DNA from: Dugong dugon | Lineage: Eukaryota; Chordata; Mammalia; Sirenia; Dugongidae | Direction: 5' to 3' | Assembly (NCBI GenBank): GCA_030035585.1 | Contig: CM057462.1 | Location: forward strand, 143,184,734-143,248,733 | Length of the DNA stretch: 64,000 bases | Shown here: positions 45,634 to 57,302 of the stretch, in pieces | Numbering within the stretch: position 1 is the first letter of the stretch | How the letters are laid out: each line of letters begins with the position of its first letter | Made by a program: the position numbers and the translations under genes | Notes under the pieces: generated by a model | Databases searched by the model: none | Seen by the model: only the letters and a program-made list of their open reading frames with translations | Told to the model about the DNA's origin: nothing

Positions 45634-48600
45634 ATGATGACAGCACTAAGCTCATACGTATCAATAATTACACTGAATGTAAATGGATTAATGCACCAAT
45701 AAAGAGACGGAGAGTGGCAGATTGGTTAAAAAAGCATGATCCATCTATACGCTGCCTACAAGAGATGCACCTTAGACTAAAAGATACAAACAGGCTAAAA
45801 CTCAAAGGATGGAAAAAAATATATCAAGCAAACAACACTCGAAAAGGAGCAGCAGTGGCAATATTGATCTCTGACAAAATAGACTTTAAAGTAAAATCCA
45901 CCACAAAAGATTAAGGGCACTATATAATGATTAAAGGGTCAATACACCAGGAGGACATAAGTATAATAAATATTTATGCACCCAACAACAGGGCTGCAAA
46001 ATACATAAAACGAACTCTAACAGCTCTGAAGAGAGAGATAGACAGCTCCACAATAGTAGCAGGAGACTTCAGCACACCACTTTTGGTGAAGGACAGAACA
46101 TCCAGAAAGAAGCTCAACAAAGACACAGAAGAGCTAAATGCTACAATCAACCAACTTGATCCATAGACATATACTGGACTCTGCACCCAACAGTAGCCAA
46201 GTATACTTTCTTTTCCAATGCACAAGGAACATTCTCTAGAATGGACCACATACTGGACCATAAAGCAAGCCTTAACAGAATCCAAAATATAGAAATATTA
46301 CAAAGCATCTTTTCTGACCATAAAGTCATAAAACTAGAAATCACTAACAGAAAAAGCAAGGGAAAAAAATTAAACACATGGAAACTGAACAATACCTTGC
46401 TCAAAAACTACTGGATTATAGAAGAAATTAAGGATGGAACAAAGAAATTCATAGAATCAAACAAGAATAAAAACACATCCTACCAGAACCTTTGGGACAC
46501 AGCAAAAGCAGTGCTCAGAGGTCAGTTTATAGCAATAAATGCACACATCCAAAAACAAGAAAGCCTCATAAGCAAAGCACTAACCCTACAACTGGAACAA
46601 GTAGAAAGAGAGCAGCAAAAGAAGCCTACAGGTGTCAGAACAAATGAAATAATAAGAATTAGAGCAGAATTAAATGAAATAGAGAACAGAAAAAACAATT
46701 GAAAGAGTTAAAAAGTCCAAAAGCTGGTTCTTTTAAAAGATCAACAAAATTGATAAACCATTGGCCAAACTGACAAAAGAAAAACTGGAGAGGAAGCAGA
46801 TAACCCGCATAAGAAATGAGATGGGTGATATCACAACAGACCCAACTGAAATTAAAAGAATCATAACAGAATACTATGAAAAATTGTACTCTGACAAATT
46901 TGAAAACCTAGAGGAAATGGACAAATTTCTAGAAACTCATTACGTACCTAAATTAACACAAACAGAGGTAGAACAACTAAATAAACCCATAACGAAAGAA
47001 GAGATTAAAAGTTATTAAAAAACTGCCTACAAAAAAAAGTGCTGGCCCGGATGGCTTCACTGGAGAATTCTAAGAAACTTTCAGAGAAGAGATAACACCC
47101 CTTCTACTAAAGGTATTTCAGAGCATAGAAACGGATGCAATACTCCCGAACTCATTCTATGAAGCCAGCGTAACACTGATATCAAAACAGGTAAAGACAC
47201 CACAAAAATAGAAAATTACAGACCAATATCCCGCATGAACATTGATGCAAAAATCCTCAATAAAATTTTAGCCAATAGAATTCAGCAACATATCAAAAAA
47301 ATAATTCACATCTAGCTCAATTGGCATAACACAGCTTCTAAAGACAATGCTCTACATTCTACCTTGGTGAGTAGTGTCTGGGGTCTTAAAAGCCTGTGAG
47401 CGGCCATCTAAGATACTCCACTGGTCTCATCCCTTCAGGAGCAAGGGAGAATAAAGAGAACAGGATACAAGGAAAAGGTTAGTCCAAAGGACTAATTGTC
47501 CACACCTACCAAGGCCTCCACCGGACTGAGTCCAGTACAGCTAGATGGTGCCCAGTTACCACCACTGACTGTTCTGACCAGGATCACAACAGAGGGTTCT
47601 GGACAGAGCTGGAGAAGGATGTAGAGCATAATTCTAACTCACAATAAAAAGACCAGATTTACTGGCCTAAAGGAGACTGGAGAAACTCTGATAGTATGTC
47701 CCCCAGACACCCTTTTAGCTCAGTGGTGAAGTTACCTCTGAGGTTCACTGTTCAGCCTGGGAGTGGACAGCTTCATAAAACCAAATGAGACTAACGAGGT
47801 ACAGGAGTCCAGTGACAAGGGCCAGAAGGCAGAAGGGGACAAGGAAGCTGGTGATAGGGAACCCAAGGTTGAGTAAGGATATTGTTGATGTGTTGTGAGA
47901 TTGTTAACCATTGTCATAGGGCAACATTTGTAGTAACTGTTAAAAGAGAAACTATTTTGTTCTGTAAGCCTTCATCTTAAGTGAGAATAACAGCACAATT
48001 GGAAGAGCATAGTCAATGTCACTGAACTGTGCATGTAGAAATTTTTGAAATCGTGTATCTTTGGCTATGTGTATTTTCACCAAAAAAAAAAAGGTTGAGA
48101 AGTTAGAGGGTTGACATGTTGTGGGGTTGTTATCCAATGTCATAAAACAACATGTGTGCTACTGTTTCATGAGAAACTATTTGTTCTGTAAGCCTTCGCC
48201 TGAAGTACAATAAAAATAATAATAATAATAATTCACCACGACCAAGTGGGATTTATACCAGGTATGCAGGGATGGTTCAACATTAGAAAAACAATCAATG
48301 TAATCCATCACATAAATAAAACAAAAGACAAGAACCACATGATCTTATCAATCGATGCAGAAAAGGAATTTGACAAAGTACAACACCCATTCATGATAAA
48401 AACTCTCAACAAAATAGGAGTAGAAGGGAAATTCCTCAATATAATAAAGGGCATTGGTACAAAGCCAACTGCCATCAACATCCTAGATGAAAAGACTTTG
48501 AAAGCATTCCCCTTGAGAACAGGAACTAGACAAGGAAGCCCTCTATCACGACTATTATTCAACATTGTGCTGGAAGTCCTAGCCAGAGCAGTTAGGCTAG

Positions 48601-50357
48601 TAAAAGGAATAAAGGGCAACCAAATAGATAGGAAAGAAGTCAAAGTATCTCTATTAGCAGATGATATGATCTTATACATGGAATACCCCAAGGAATCCAC
48701 AAGAAAACTACTGGAACTAATAGAAGATTTTATCAAAGTTTCAGGATACAAGATAAACATGCAAAAATCAATTGGATTCCTCTACACCAACAAAGAGAAC
48801 CTTGAAGAGGAAATCACCAAATCAATACCATTTACAATAGCCCCCCAAAAGATAAAATACTTAGGAATAAATCTAACCAGAGTTGTAAAAGATCTTTACA
48901 GAGAAAACTACAAGACACTACTGCAAGAAACTAAAAGAGACCTCCATAAGTGGAAGAATATACCTTGCTCATGGATAGGTAGACTCAACATAGTGAAAAT
49001 ATCAATTCTACCCAAAGCAATCTACAGATTGGGTATCTACAGATACCCAATGCAATCCCGATACAAATTCCAGCAGCATTTTTTAATGAGTTGGAGAAAC
49101 AAATCACCAACTTCATACAGAAAGGGAAGAGGCCCCAGATAAATAAAGCACTTCTCAAGAAGAAGAACAAAGTGGGAGGCCTTACGCTACCTGATTTTAG
49201 GACCTATTATACTGCCACGGTAGTCAACACAGCCTGGTACTAGTACAATAACAGATACATAGACCAACGGAACAGAGTTGAGAATCCAGATATAAGCTCA
49301 TCCACCTATGAGCAGCTATTTGACAAAGGCCCGAAGTCCATTAATTGGGGAAAAGACAGTCTCTTCAACAAGTGGTGCTGGCGTAATTGGATATCTATGT
49401 GCAAAAACCTGAAACAAGACCCATGTCTCACACCATGTACAAAAACTAACTCAAAATGGTTCAAAGACTTAAATATAAAATCAAAAACTATAAGGATCAT
49501 GGAAGAAAAGATAGGCACAACTCTAGGAGCCCTAATACATGGCATAAACACAATACAAACCTTAAGTAACAATGCACAAGCACCAGAAGAGAGACTAGAT
49601 AAATGTGAGCTCCTAAAACTCAAACACTTATGCTCATCCAAAGACTTCACCAAAAGAGTTAAAAGACAACCTACAGACATAGGAAAAAATTTTTGGCTAC
49701 AACAGATCTGATGGGTGTTTAATTTCTAAAATCTACAAGACACTTCAAAACCTCAACAGCAAAAAGACAAATAACCCAATTAAAAAATGCGCAAAGGATA
49801 TGAACAGGCACTTCACCAAAGAAGATATTCAGGCAGCTAACAGACACATGAAGGACTGCTCATGATCATTAGCCACCAGAGAAATGCAGATCAAAACTAC
49901 AATGAGATATCATCTCACCCCAACAAGGCTAGCATCAGTCCATAAAACACAAAATAACAAATGCTGGAGAGGTTGTGGAGAGACTAGAACACTTATACAC
50001 CGTTGGTGGGAATGTAAAATGGTACAACCACTTTGGAAATCGATTTGGCGCTTCCTTAAAAAGCTAGAAATAGCAATAGCATACGATCCAGCTAACCCGG
50101 TCCTTGGACTATATCCTAGAGAAACAAGATCCATCACACGAATAGATATATGCACACCCATGTTCATTGCAGCACTGTTCACAATAGCCAAAGGATGGAA
50201 GCAACCTAAGTGCCCAGCGATGGACAAATGGATAAACAAACTATGGTCTATCCACACAATGGAATATTACACAATGATAAAGAACAATGATGAAGCTGTG
50301 AAACATTGTATAACTTGGTGGAAGCTAGAACTTATTATGCTGAGTGAATTTAATTAG
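45634..50357 (+). pseudogene. L1 ORF2 remnant (endonuclease and reverse transcriptase), interrupted by a nested L1
   Basis: Degraded ORF2. Endonuclease part: CLQEMH in place of the usual QETH (45714-45914 piece), stop at 45914, then IINIYAP and AGDFSTPL, where the catalytic-loop Asn of GDFN is Ser, and a stop at 46166; MDHILDH at 46241. Then 46761-47018, the linker before the polymerase. The nested L1 splits the fingers/palm region. Reverse transcriptase 48246-49142 is open for 298 codons with [12 protein letters not shown] and the active site [10 protein letters not shown]: Phe to Leu but both Asp kept. After several more stops the C-terminal Cys motif survives in 49884-50357 ([19 protein letters not shown]-x3-C-x7-H-x4-C). 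Non-functional. Confidence 0.93.
47310..48226 (+). mobile_element. Nested young L1, 3' UTR only, with target-site duplication
   Basis: A 5'-truncated L1 of the young family, beginning in the 3' UTR (ATCTAGCTCAATTGGCATAA; compare 61344) and ending in an AAT repeat tail (48211-48229). AATAATTCAC is present at 47300-47309 and again at 48227-48236, and removing one copy plus the insert restores ORF2 continuity with the second L1 at about 58970. Same orientation as its host. Confidence 0.96.
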
Positions 50358-50446
50358 GCACAGAAGGACAAATACTGTATAAGACCACTATTATAAGAAG
50401 TCAAGGAAAGGTTTAAACACAGAAGAAAATATTCTTTGATAGTTAC

Positions 50447-50470
50447 GGGGGTGGGGAGGGAGGGTGAGGG
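50447..50470 (+). promoter_or_regulatory. G-quadruplex-capable tract in the L1 3' UTR
   Basis: Five G-runs of three or more within 24 bases (GGGGGTGGGGAGGGAGGGTG followed by AGGG), matching the G3+N1-7 pattern. A G-rich polypurine tract is a typical L1 3' UTR feature. Confidence 0.8.
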
Positions 50471-51565
50471 TTATTCACTAACTAGATAGTAGATAAGAAT
50501 GATCTTAGGTGAAAGGAAGGACAGCACACACTACAGGGGAAGCCAGCACAACCAGACTAAACCAAAGCTAAGAAGTTTCCTCAATACAATCAAATACTTT
50601 GAGAGATAGAGTACCTGGGATGCGGGGTTGGGGACCATGTTTTCAGGGGACTTCTATTTCAATTGGCATAACAAACCTTATTAAGAAAATGGTCTGCATC
50701 CTACTTTGGTGAGTAGCATCTGGGGTCTTAAAAGCTTGCAAGTGGCCATCTAAGATGCATCAATTGGTCCCTACCACTTGGAGTGAAGGAGAATGAAGAA
50801 CACCAAAGACACAAGGAAAGCATTGGCCCAGGAGATAGAATGGGCCACATAAACCAGAGACTTCAACAGCCTGAGACCAGAAGAACTAGATGGTGCCTGG
50901 TTACCACCAACAAACGTCCAGACAGGGAACGCAACAGAGGGTTCCTGATGGAGCAGTAGAACGATGGGATGCAGAACTCAAATACTAGTAAGAAGACCAG
51001 ACTTAATGGTCTAAGACTGGAGGTACCCCAGAAAACATGGCCCATGGTCTCTCCACCACCCCAGAACTAAAACAATCTCTGAGGCCAACTCTTCAGACAG
51101 GGATTGGACTGGACTGTGGGACATAAAGTGATACTCATGAAGAATGTGCCTCTTAGACAAGTAGATATAAGAGACCAAAGGGGTGGCTTCTGTCCAGAGG
51201 TGAGAGGGGAAGGCAGAGAGAGTTAGGAGCTGGTTGAACGTTCATGGGGAATCAGGGGCGGAGGAGAGGAGTATGCTGTCACAGAATGGGGTGAGCGGTG
51301 GGGGTCTCATAACAATGTATGTTAAAAAAAATTCTGTATGGGAGACTAGAAATGTAAACTTCATTTAATTACATCAATAAAAAAGAAAAATACTTTGATC
51401 TTCATAGCAAATAAATAAATAAATATATGTGTACTGAGGGATTACCTAGTTTCGGACACTGTACCCACTGAGGGGTATAATTTCTCTATTTCTGGAAGAT
51501 TTTTAGTCAAATTTGGAAAATGGACATTAAATAAATAACAACAAAATTAAATATATAATAAAAAC

Positions 51566-51720
51566 CTAAAACCAAACTCATTGCCGTTGAGTCGATTCCA
51601 ACTCATGGCGACCCTATAGGACAGAGAAGAAATGCCCCGTAGAGTTTCCAAGGAGTGGCTGGTAGATTCAAACTGCTGACATTTTGGTTAGCAGCTGTAG
51701 CTCCTAACTACTGTGCCCCA
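51566..51720 (-). mobile_element. AfroSINE-type SINE, minus strand
   Basis: Tail (CATTGCCGTTGAGTCGATTC) with preserved CpG sites, body (GCGACCCTATAGGACAGAG), head altered at the right (TAACTACTGTGCCCC). Relatively young. Confidence 0.92.
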
Positions 51721-51829
51721 ATAGCAATTCTAATAATGCTTAAAGGAAAAGTATAGGTACCAATGAAAGGTTAAATTATTAAAGTATGCCTCATTGAGGA
51801 AGTGGTATTTCTGAAAAGAAAAGGATGTA

Positions 51830-52032
51830 TAGGAAGGGAGACAAATTGCATAAAGTTTAAGACTTTGTATTCATCCAAATCTGACTTTCTATCATTGGCA
51901 AGTAATAGTTTTCCTCATGCAGAATCTGGGATTCTATTATTAGCTACACTCTTATGATTTCTGTAAGTATTCAACAAGATTTTTAATGTAATGCTTGACA
52001 CAGTATAAACACTCAGTAAATGTTTAGAAAAC
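51830..52032 (+). mobile_element. MIR SINE remnant, plus strand
   Basis: Order and spacing fit MIR: TTTCCTCATGCAGAATCTGG (51911-51930) in the core position, then AATGCTTGACACAGTATAAA (51990-52009) and CACTCAGTAAATGTTT at the 3' end. Confidence 0.6.
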
Positions 52033-52214
52033 ATTTGCCTCAAAAATCGAGAAAACAATTTCCAGGCAGTTTGCAATTACATACAATATCCCTGAGAGAG
52101 TATGAAAAGGGTGGTTGGAATATAGTTCATAAGTGTGGGAGAGAGTTGCCAAGATAGAAAGCTGGAGAGGCAGGAAGGTCTAGATCATTAATAAATTTCT
52201 TTTTTTCCCCCCTT

Positions 52215-52640
52215 TTATTCCTTCAGTTTTATTCAATAGATACTTACACAAATACAACAATTATAGAACAGGTTCTCTTCTGGCTGGAGGGGTTAAGCGT
52301 TGAATAAAAGAGGTAAAATCCCTGAGTTCATGGGGTTTACATTCTAGTGAAAGGGGACGCAAATTACAAATAATAATATATATATATATATATATATAGT
52401 GCTTTGGAGGAAAACATTAAAAAAAAGGGAGAGGAGATAAAAGGTCTTCAGTCAAGAAAAGTTTACAGATAAGGTGGCAACTAAATCGAGTCCTATAAAA
52501 TGTGATAGAGTCATCCAAGTGGATATGAGTCGGAAGAGAAATTGAGGCATAAAGAACTGAGAAAAAGCCCAGAGGCACACATGTGCTCAGAAAACAACCA
52601 GTACAGAAGTACTTCTGTCCAAGATTAGAGTCTCAATAAA
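52215..52640 (-). mobile_element. L2 LINE 3' end, minus strand
   Basis: TTTTATTCAATAGATACTTA (52228-52247), AACAGGTTCTCTTCTGGCTG, AATCCCTGAGTTCATGGGG and TTACATTCTAGTGAAAGG match the reverse complement of the L2 3' end. CCAGAGGCACACATGTGCTC continues the order further in. A TA microsatellite (52378-52398) has expanded inside it. Confidence 0.6.
52376..52398. repeat. TA dinucleotide microsatellite
   Basis: About eleven TA units in a row. Confidence 0.95.
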
Positions 52641-52689
52641 TTCCTGTGGAGTGAGGAGTTATTTTCATAAGGTTTACCATACTTCCAGT

Positions 52690-52901
52690 TCCAGTTCCAG
52701 TTGCTATCTCATCAACTCTGACTCATGGCGACCCTATACATATCAGAGTAGAATTGAGCTCCATAGGGTTTTCATTGGATGATTTTTCAGAAATAGATTG
52801 CCAGGCCTTTCTTCTGAGGTTGGTACTCTAGGTGGACTCCAACTACCAACCTTTCAATTAGCAGCTGAATGTGTTAACCTTTTGTACTACACAGCGACTC
52901 C
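52690..52901 (-). mobile_element. AfroSINE-type SINE, minus strand
   Basis: Longer body variant read in reverse (GAGCTCCATAGGGTTTTCAT, AGAAATAGATTGCCAGGCC), with head at the right ending CAGCGACTCC. A short TTCCAG triplication sits at the left edge (52683-52700). Confidence 0.9.
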
Positions 52902-53120
52902 AGCCCATATTAACATTCTGTTATATTGAAATAATTCACCGTAATTCTCTTAAAATAAATTGTTACTACTTATAATATTATACATTAAATTACCACTTTC
53001 ATCAAAGAAACTTCTCAGTATTTCAATGCATTGTCAATGAATTTCAAAGAGTAGAGAGATTGTATTTCTTAGCAATACTTCTAGCTTATGTTTTTCTTTC
53101 AGCTTATATCATATGAATGT

Positions 53121-54032
53121 GTAGTTTAAAATCAGAAAATGTGTGCGACAGTGTTGTATCCTTTCACCATACATATTCAATCTGTATGCTGAGCAAATAA
53201 CCTAAGATGCTGGACTGTATGAAGAAAATGTCATTTGGAATGGAGGAAGACTCTTTAATAACCTGTGATATGCAGATGATAGAACCTTGCTTGCTGAAAG
53301 TAAAGAGGACTTGAAGCACTTACTGATGAAGATCAAAGACCATTAGCCTCAACATAAAGAAAACAAAAATCCTCACAACTGGACCGATAAGCAACATCAT
53401 GATAAATGGATAAAAGATTGAAATTGTCAAGGATTTCATTTTACTTTGATCCACAATCAATGCCCATAGAAGCAGCAGTCAAGAAATCAAATGACATATT
53501 GCATTGGACAAATCTGTTGCAAAAGACCTCTCTAAAGTGTTGAAAAGCAAAGATGACACTTTGAGGACTAAAGTGTGCCTGACCTAAGCCATGGTATTTT
53601 CAATCATCTCATATGCATGTGAAAGCTGGACAATGACTAAGGAAGACCAAAGAAGAATTGATTCATTTGAATTATGGTGTTGGCAAAGAATGTTGAATAT
53701 ATCATGGACTTCCAAAAGGATGAACAAATCTGTCTTGGAAGAAGTACTGCCAGAATGCTCCTTAGAAGGGAAGATGATGAGTTTTCATCATACATAATTT
53801 GGACACGTTATCAGGAGGGACCAGTCCCTGGAAAAGGACATCGCACTTGGTAAAGCAGACAGTCAGTGAAAAAGGGGAAGACGCTCAATGAGATGGATTG
53901 ACACAGTGGCTGCAACAATGGGCTCAAACAGAGCAACGATTGTGAGGATGGCGCAAGACCAGGCAGTATTTCATTCTATTGTACATAGGGTCACTATGAG
54001 TTGGAACTGACTTTGTATCACCTAACAACAAC
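53121..54032 (+). mobile_element. RTE LINE, 5'-truncated, 15-bp target-site duplication
   Basis: Runs from GTAGTTTAAAATCAGAAAAT in the polymerase region to the tail CACCTAACAACAAC. The flanks carry ATATCATATGAATGT (53106-53120) and ATATCATTTGAATGT (54033-54047), 14 of 15 identical, a good target-site duplication. The active-site box is at about 53268-53285 (TATGCAGATGATAGAACC: Tyr-Ala-Asp-Asp), intact within a broken frame. The 53591-53797 open piece is the C-terminal part (MVFSIISYACESWTMTKEDQ). Confidence 0.95.
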
Positions 54033-54227
54033 ATATCATTTGAATGTAATAGTTTATCTTACGCAGTTAATGGATTACCAATGACTTCTGTTCTTAAATC
54101 TGTCTTTAAGTCTAGTTTGTACATAAGTTACAACAGGTATGATTCATATCTCATGCCAGTTAGTCAAATGTTTTTCCTAGTGTATAGTCTACAGTTGACC
54201 TTTCTATGCATAAGAAAACATTAGAGA

Positions 54228-55820
54228 CTTCCAGCAAAATGGTGCACTAGGCAGAAGCACCACACCTTCCCTCCACAGCAAAGATCCGAAAAAATAACCA
54301 GAGAAAACAGCAATTCTGAAACCCTAAAACAGCAAATGAAGAGATAAAGATCTCAGCCAAGCATCAAGTGGAGTGAGAAAACTGACAGAGAATGGAGAGC
54401 GAGGAGAGATTCATGCAGAGATCTCCTATCAGCTAACACAGCACGGATCAGCCATTTTGGACTCCTATCGAAGACCAGCAAATAAGGGGTACGAGAAAGC
54501 AGCTTCACGGAGCTTCCAGCAGGAGACAGAACAACCAGTAATTGGCGATACATGCTTTCCCACCCCCACCCTCCTTCACCCCCACTCAGCCTCCTCTGCT
54601 TCCTGCGGCCAAAGTCTCTTGACTGGGAAGCACCAGCTGCTTGGATTCCACCTGCCTGCACTGGCCAGCTCTCTGAGTGCCATTTGTTGGCTGCTGGTGT
54701 AGCTTTTTTCCACTTCTTTTGATTTCTTCCTTACCTTTCACCACCTCAACCTCCTTTTGCTCAAATACCTGGCTCCATGCGCCAAGTTTGCTTCTTCCTG
54801 AGGGGCTGTGGAGATCCATTCGATGGTGGAACTGCTTCCCAGTATGGGCTGCCATGCTTGTGGAATCCCAGTGCTTTTGTTTGTTTGTTTGTTTTCAATT
54901 GTTTGTTTGTTTTCTTTTCCTTTTCTTGAGTTGGGAGCCCGTTCTGCCCAGGCAGTGCTACATGACTTGGGACCTACCCCCTTGGCTTGTGCAGATGTGT
55001 AGAGGGATCCCTGAGGGCATTTCGTTTTTCATGGTTTTTTTTTTTTTTTCTATTTTTTAGGGGGCTTTTTTAGTTCTATTTTTTTATTCGTTTTGTTTTC
55101 TTTTCCCTCTTTTTCCCTTTTTGTCTTTATTCATTACTCATTTTCTTGTCTCCCTATACCTTCCTTCTCTTCCTATTCCCTGAATACCTGGCACTGAATA
55201 CCTCTACACCTTCTAGGCAGGCTGTACTGTAACACCTGAGAACAACTTCCCCAGACCTCGTAGCCACACTGATAGGATCCCTAGGAGCTTTGCTGTTCTT
55301 TTTCTTTTCTGACTTTTATTTATTTATTCTTTTCTTTTTTTTTCTTCTTCTTCCCTTTTTTGTTTTTCACCATTTCATAGTCTCTCATCTCTCCACTCCA
55401 ACGGCAAGCTCCCCTAAAACTATTTTTTGTTTGTTTGTATGTTTTTGGCTCCTGTTCCTCTGTCCTCTCTCCCATATCCATCTTAGCTCCACACATAACA
55501 ATCTCCGCTCTCCATCAAGCCTACCTGCACCATGCGCTTAACATCACACCACCAAGCAGCACAGGCACAGCCTACTGGAACCTGCCCTGCACTGCTCACC
55601 GACCCACTATGGTGGCTGTAGTAAGTGCCACAAACATCCCAGTAACTCCTCTTCAGCTAGACCTGCCCTGCTGTACCATATCTGAGTGACTGACGCTGCC
55701 AATTGGAGAAGGATGTGAAAAGTATTGTGCCCACAGATGAGCAAACAACAAAGAAAACACAGCTCGCCTGCTCAGATATAGCCAAATCAAAAAAAAAAAA
55801 AAAAAAGGATGAAACAAACA
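54228..55820 (+). promoter_or_regulatory. L1 5' UTR (internal promoter region)
   Basis: Begins CTTCCAGCAAAATGGTGCAC; GCAAAATGGTG at 54234-54244 matches the YY1-type site at L1 starts. The second half (about 55030-55440) is a long pyrimidine-rich stretch. Frames on both strands in this region, up to 163 codons on the minus strand, have low-complexity composition and are not genes. Confidence 0.7.
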
Positions 55821-55829
55821 AATCTACAA

Positions 55830-56846
55830 TCAATAAATGAGAAAAATAACTACTGAATACACTAAGACAGCAGACAACATCAAAACATATACAACAATGG
55901 GACAGGATTGTTCCAGTAGGCATCCAAAATGAAACAACAGATGACTCTCCAGTAGAAGAAAAGGAACTAGAACTGCCTGATAGGGAACTCAGATCTCTAA
56001 TACTCAGAATTATCCAAGAGTTGAAGCAAAAAGAAAACAAAAATGAGGAAAAAATAAATTCATGGAAAATACAGACAAAAAATTGGAAGAATTGAGTAAA
56101 ATAATGCAGGAACAAAATGACAAAATAGAAATTATACAAAAACAGCAATTAGAAATCCAAAAGATAAACAACAAGTTTTCAGAAATGGACAGTGCCAGAG
56201 AAGGACTGACGAGCAGATCTCAAATGGTGGAAGACAGGATCAGTGGAATTGAAGACAAACACTTCGATACAACTCTGTTTGAGGAAAACAGAAAAAAGAA
56301 CAAAGAAAAATGAAGAGGCCCTGAGACTTACGTGGGATGAAATTAAAAGCAAAAATCTTCGAGTGATCAGAGTTCCAGAACAGGCGGAGAAAACAGAAAA
56401 AAAGAGAGGTTCACTGAAGAACTGCTTACAGAAAACATCCCAATATTATGTAAGATGAAAAGCTGTCCATCCAAGAAGCTCATCCAATCCCATAGAGGAT
56501 AGATCCCAGAAGAAAATCACCAAGGAAAATCATAATCACACTCACCAAAACTAAAGACAAACAAAGAATCCTGAGAGCAGCTCATGAAAAACAAGAAGTC
56601 ACATACAGAGGAGAAACAATAAGACTAAGCTCAGATTATTTGGCAGAAACCATGCAGGCAAGAAGGCAATGGGATGACACATATAAAACCTTGAAAGAAA
56701 AAAATTACCAGCCAAGAATAATATATCCTGCAAAACTCTCATCCAAATATGAGGGTGAAATGAGGACATTTCCAGATAAACAGAAATTAGGGGAATATGT
56801 AAAAACCAAACCAAACTTACAAGAATTATTAAAGGGAGTTCTTTGA
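55830..56846 (+). pseudogene. L1 ORF1 remnant
   Basis: Broken ORF1. The coiled-coil part is open at 56062-56313 (LEELSKIMQEQNDKIEIIQK) and continues in another frame at 56243-56458. The C-terminal domain is open at 56640-56846 (MAETMQARRQWDDTYKTLKE, RIIYPAKLSSKYEGEMRTFP), near the usual ORF1 end. Upstream stops near 55920-55980 and at least two frameshifts disable it. Confidence 0.88.
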
Positions 56847-57302
56847 TCTGAAAACAAAACACTGGCAGAATCTAGGATGCAGGGACGTATCAGCCAGATA
56901 CCAGTCTAGGAAATGAACTCTCAAGGACTATCCAAAATCAAAAGAAAGACAACAGGGAATCAGAGCAGTTAATCTGTGAATGACAATAACATCAGAACAG
57001 TAAAAGATGGGATAAATTGTGTAAATATAGAACCTTCTAATGGAGAGGAAGGCAAGGCAATACCAAGTAATAGTAGACTGCTTCAAACTTAAAAAGATAA
57101 AGGTAAAATTCATGGTAACCACAAAGAAAGTTAACAAACATACTCATAAAAATAAAGAGGAAAAACATAAAGTCTCAGCAGAAACAAAACCTACCAAAAA
57201 AAAAAGAAATGAAAAAAAAAATCCACAAACAAAAGTAAATCAGCACAAAAGAGTAAGAAGAACAAAGAAAATGTCAACACCACAAAAAAAAAGCAGTACA
57301 AA

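Larger units (their letters stand above)
42794..51426 (+). mobile_element. Full-length L1 LINE (older type), with a younger L1 nested inside
   Basis: Complete L1 from 5' UTR to poly(A), bracketed by a perfect 12-bp duplication ATGTGTACTGAG at 42782-42793 and 51427-51438. Order: GC-richer 5' UTR 42794-about 44140, ORF1 remnant to 45187, intergenic A-rich stretch, ORF2 remnant 45634-50357, and 3' UTR 50358-51380 with a G-rich tract (50447-50470). Removing the nested insertion (47310-48236) leaves about 7.7 kb. The 3' UTR differs from that of the second full-length copy, so the two belong to different subfamilies. All frames are broken. Confidence 0.95.

Noticed and set aside
48308-48760. 150-codon open frame on the minus strand
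   Set aside because: Antisense shadow of the L1 reverse transcriptase at 48246-49142.
55657-56148. 163-codon open frame on the minus strand
   Set aside because: Antisense to the L1 5' UTR/ORF1 region; composition is Phe/Ser-rich low complexity from the reverse of an A-rich sense strand.
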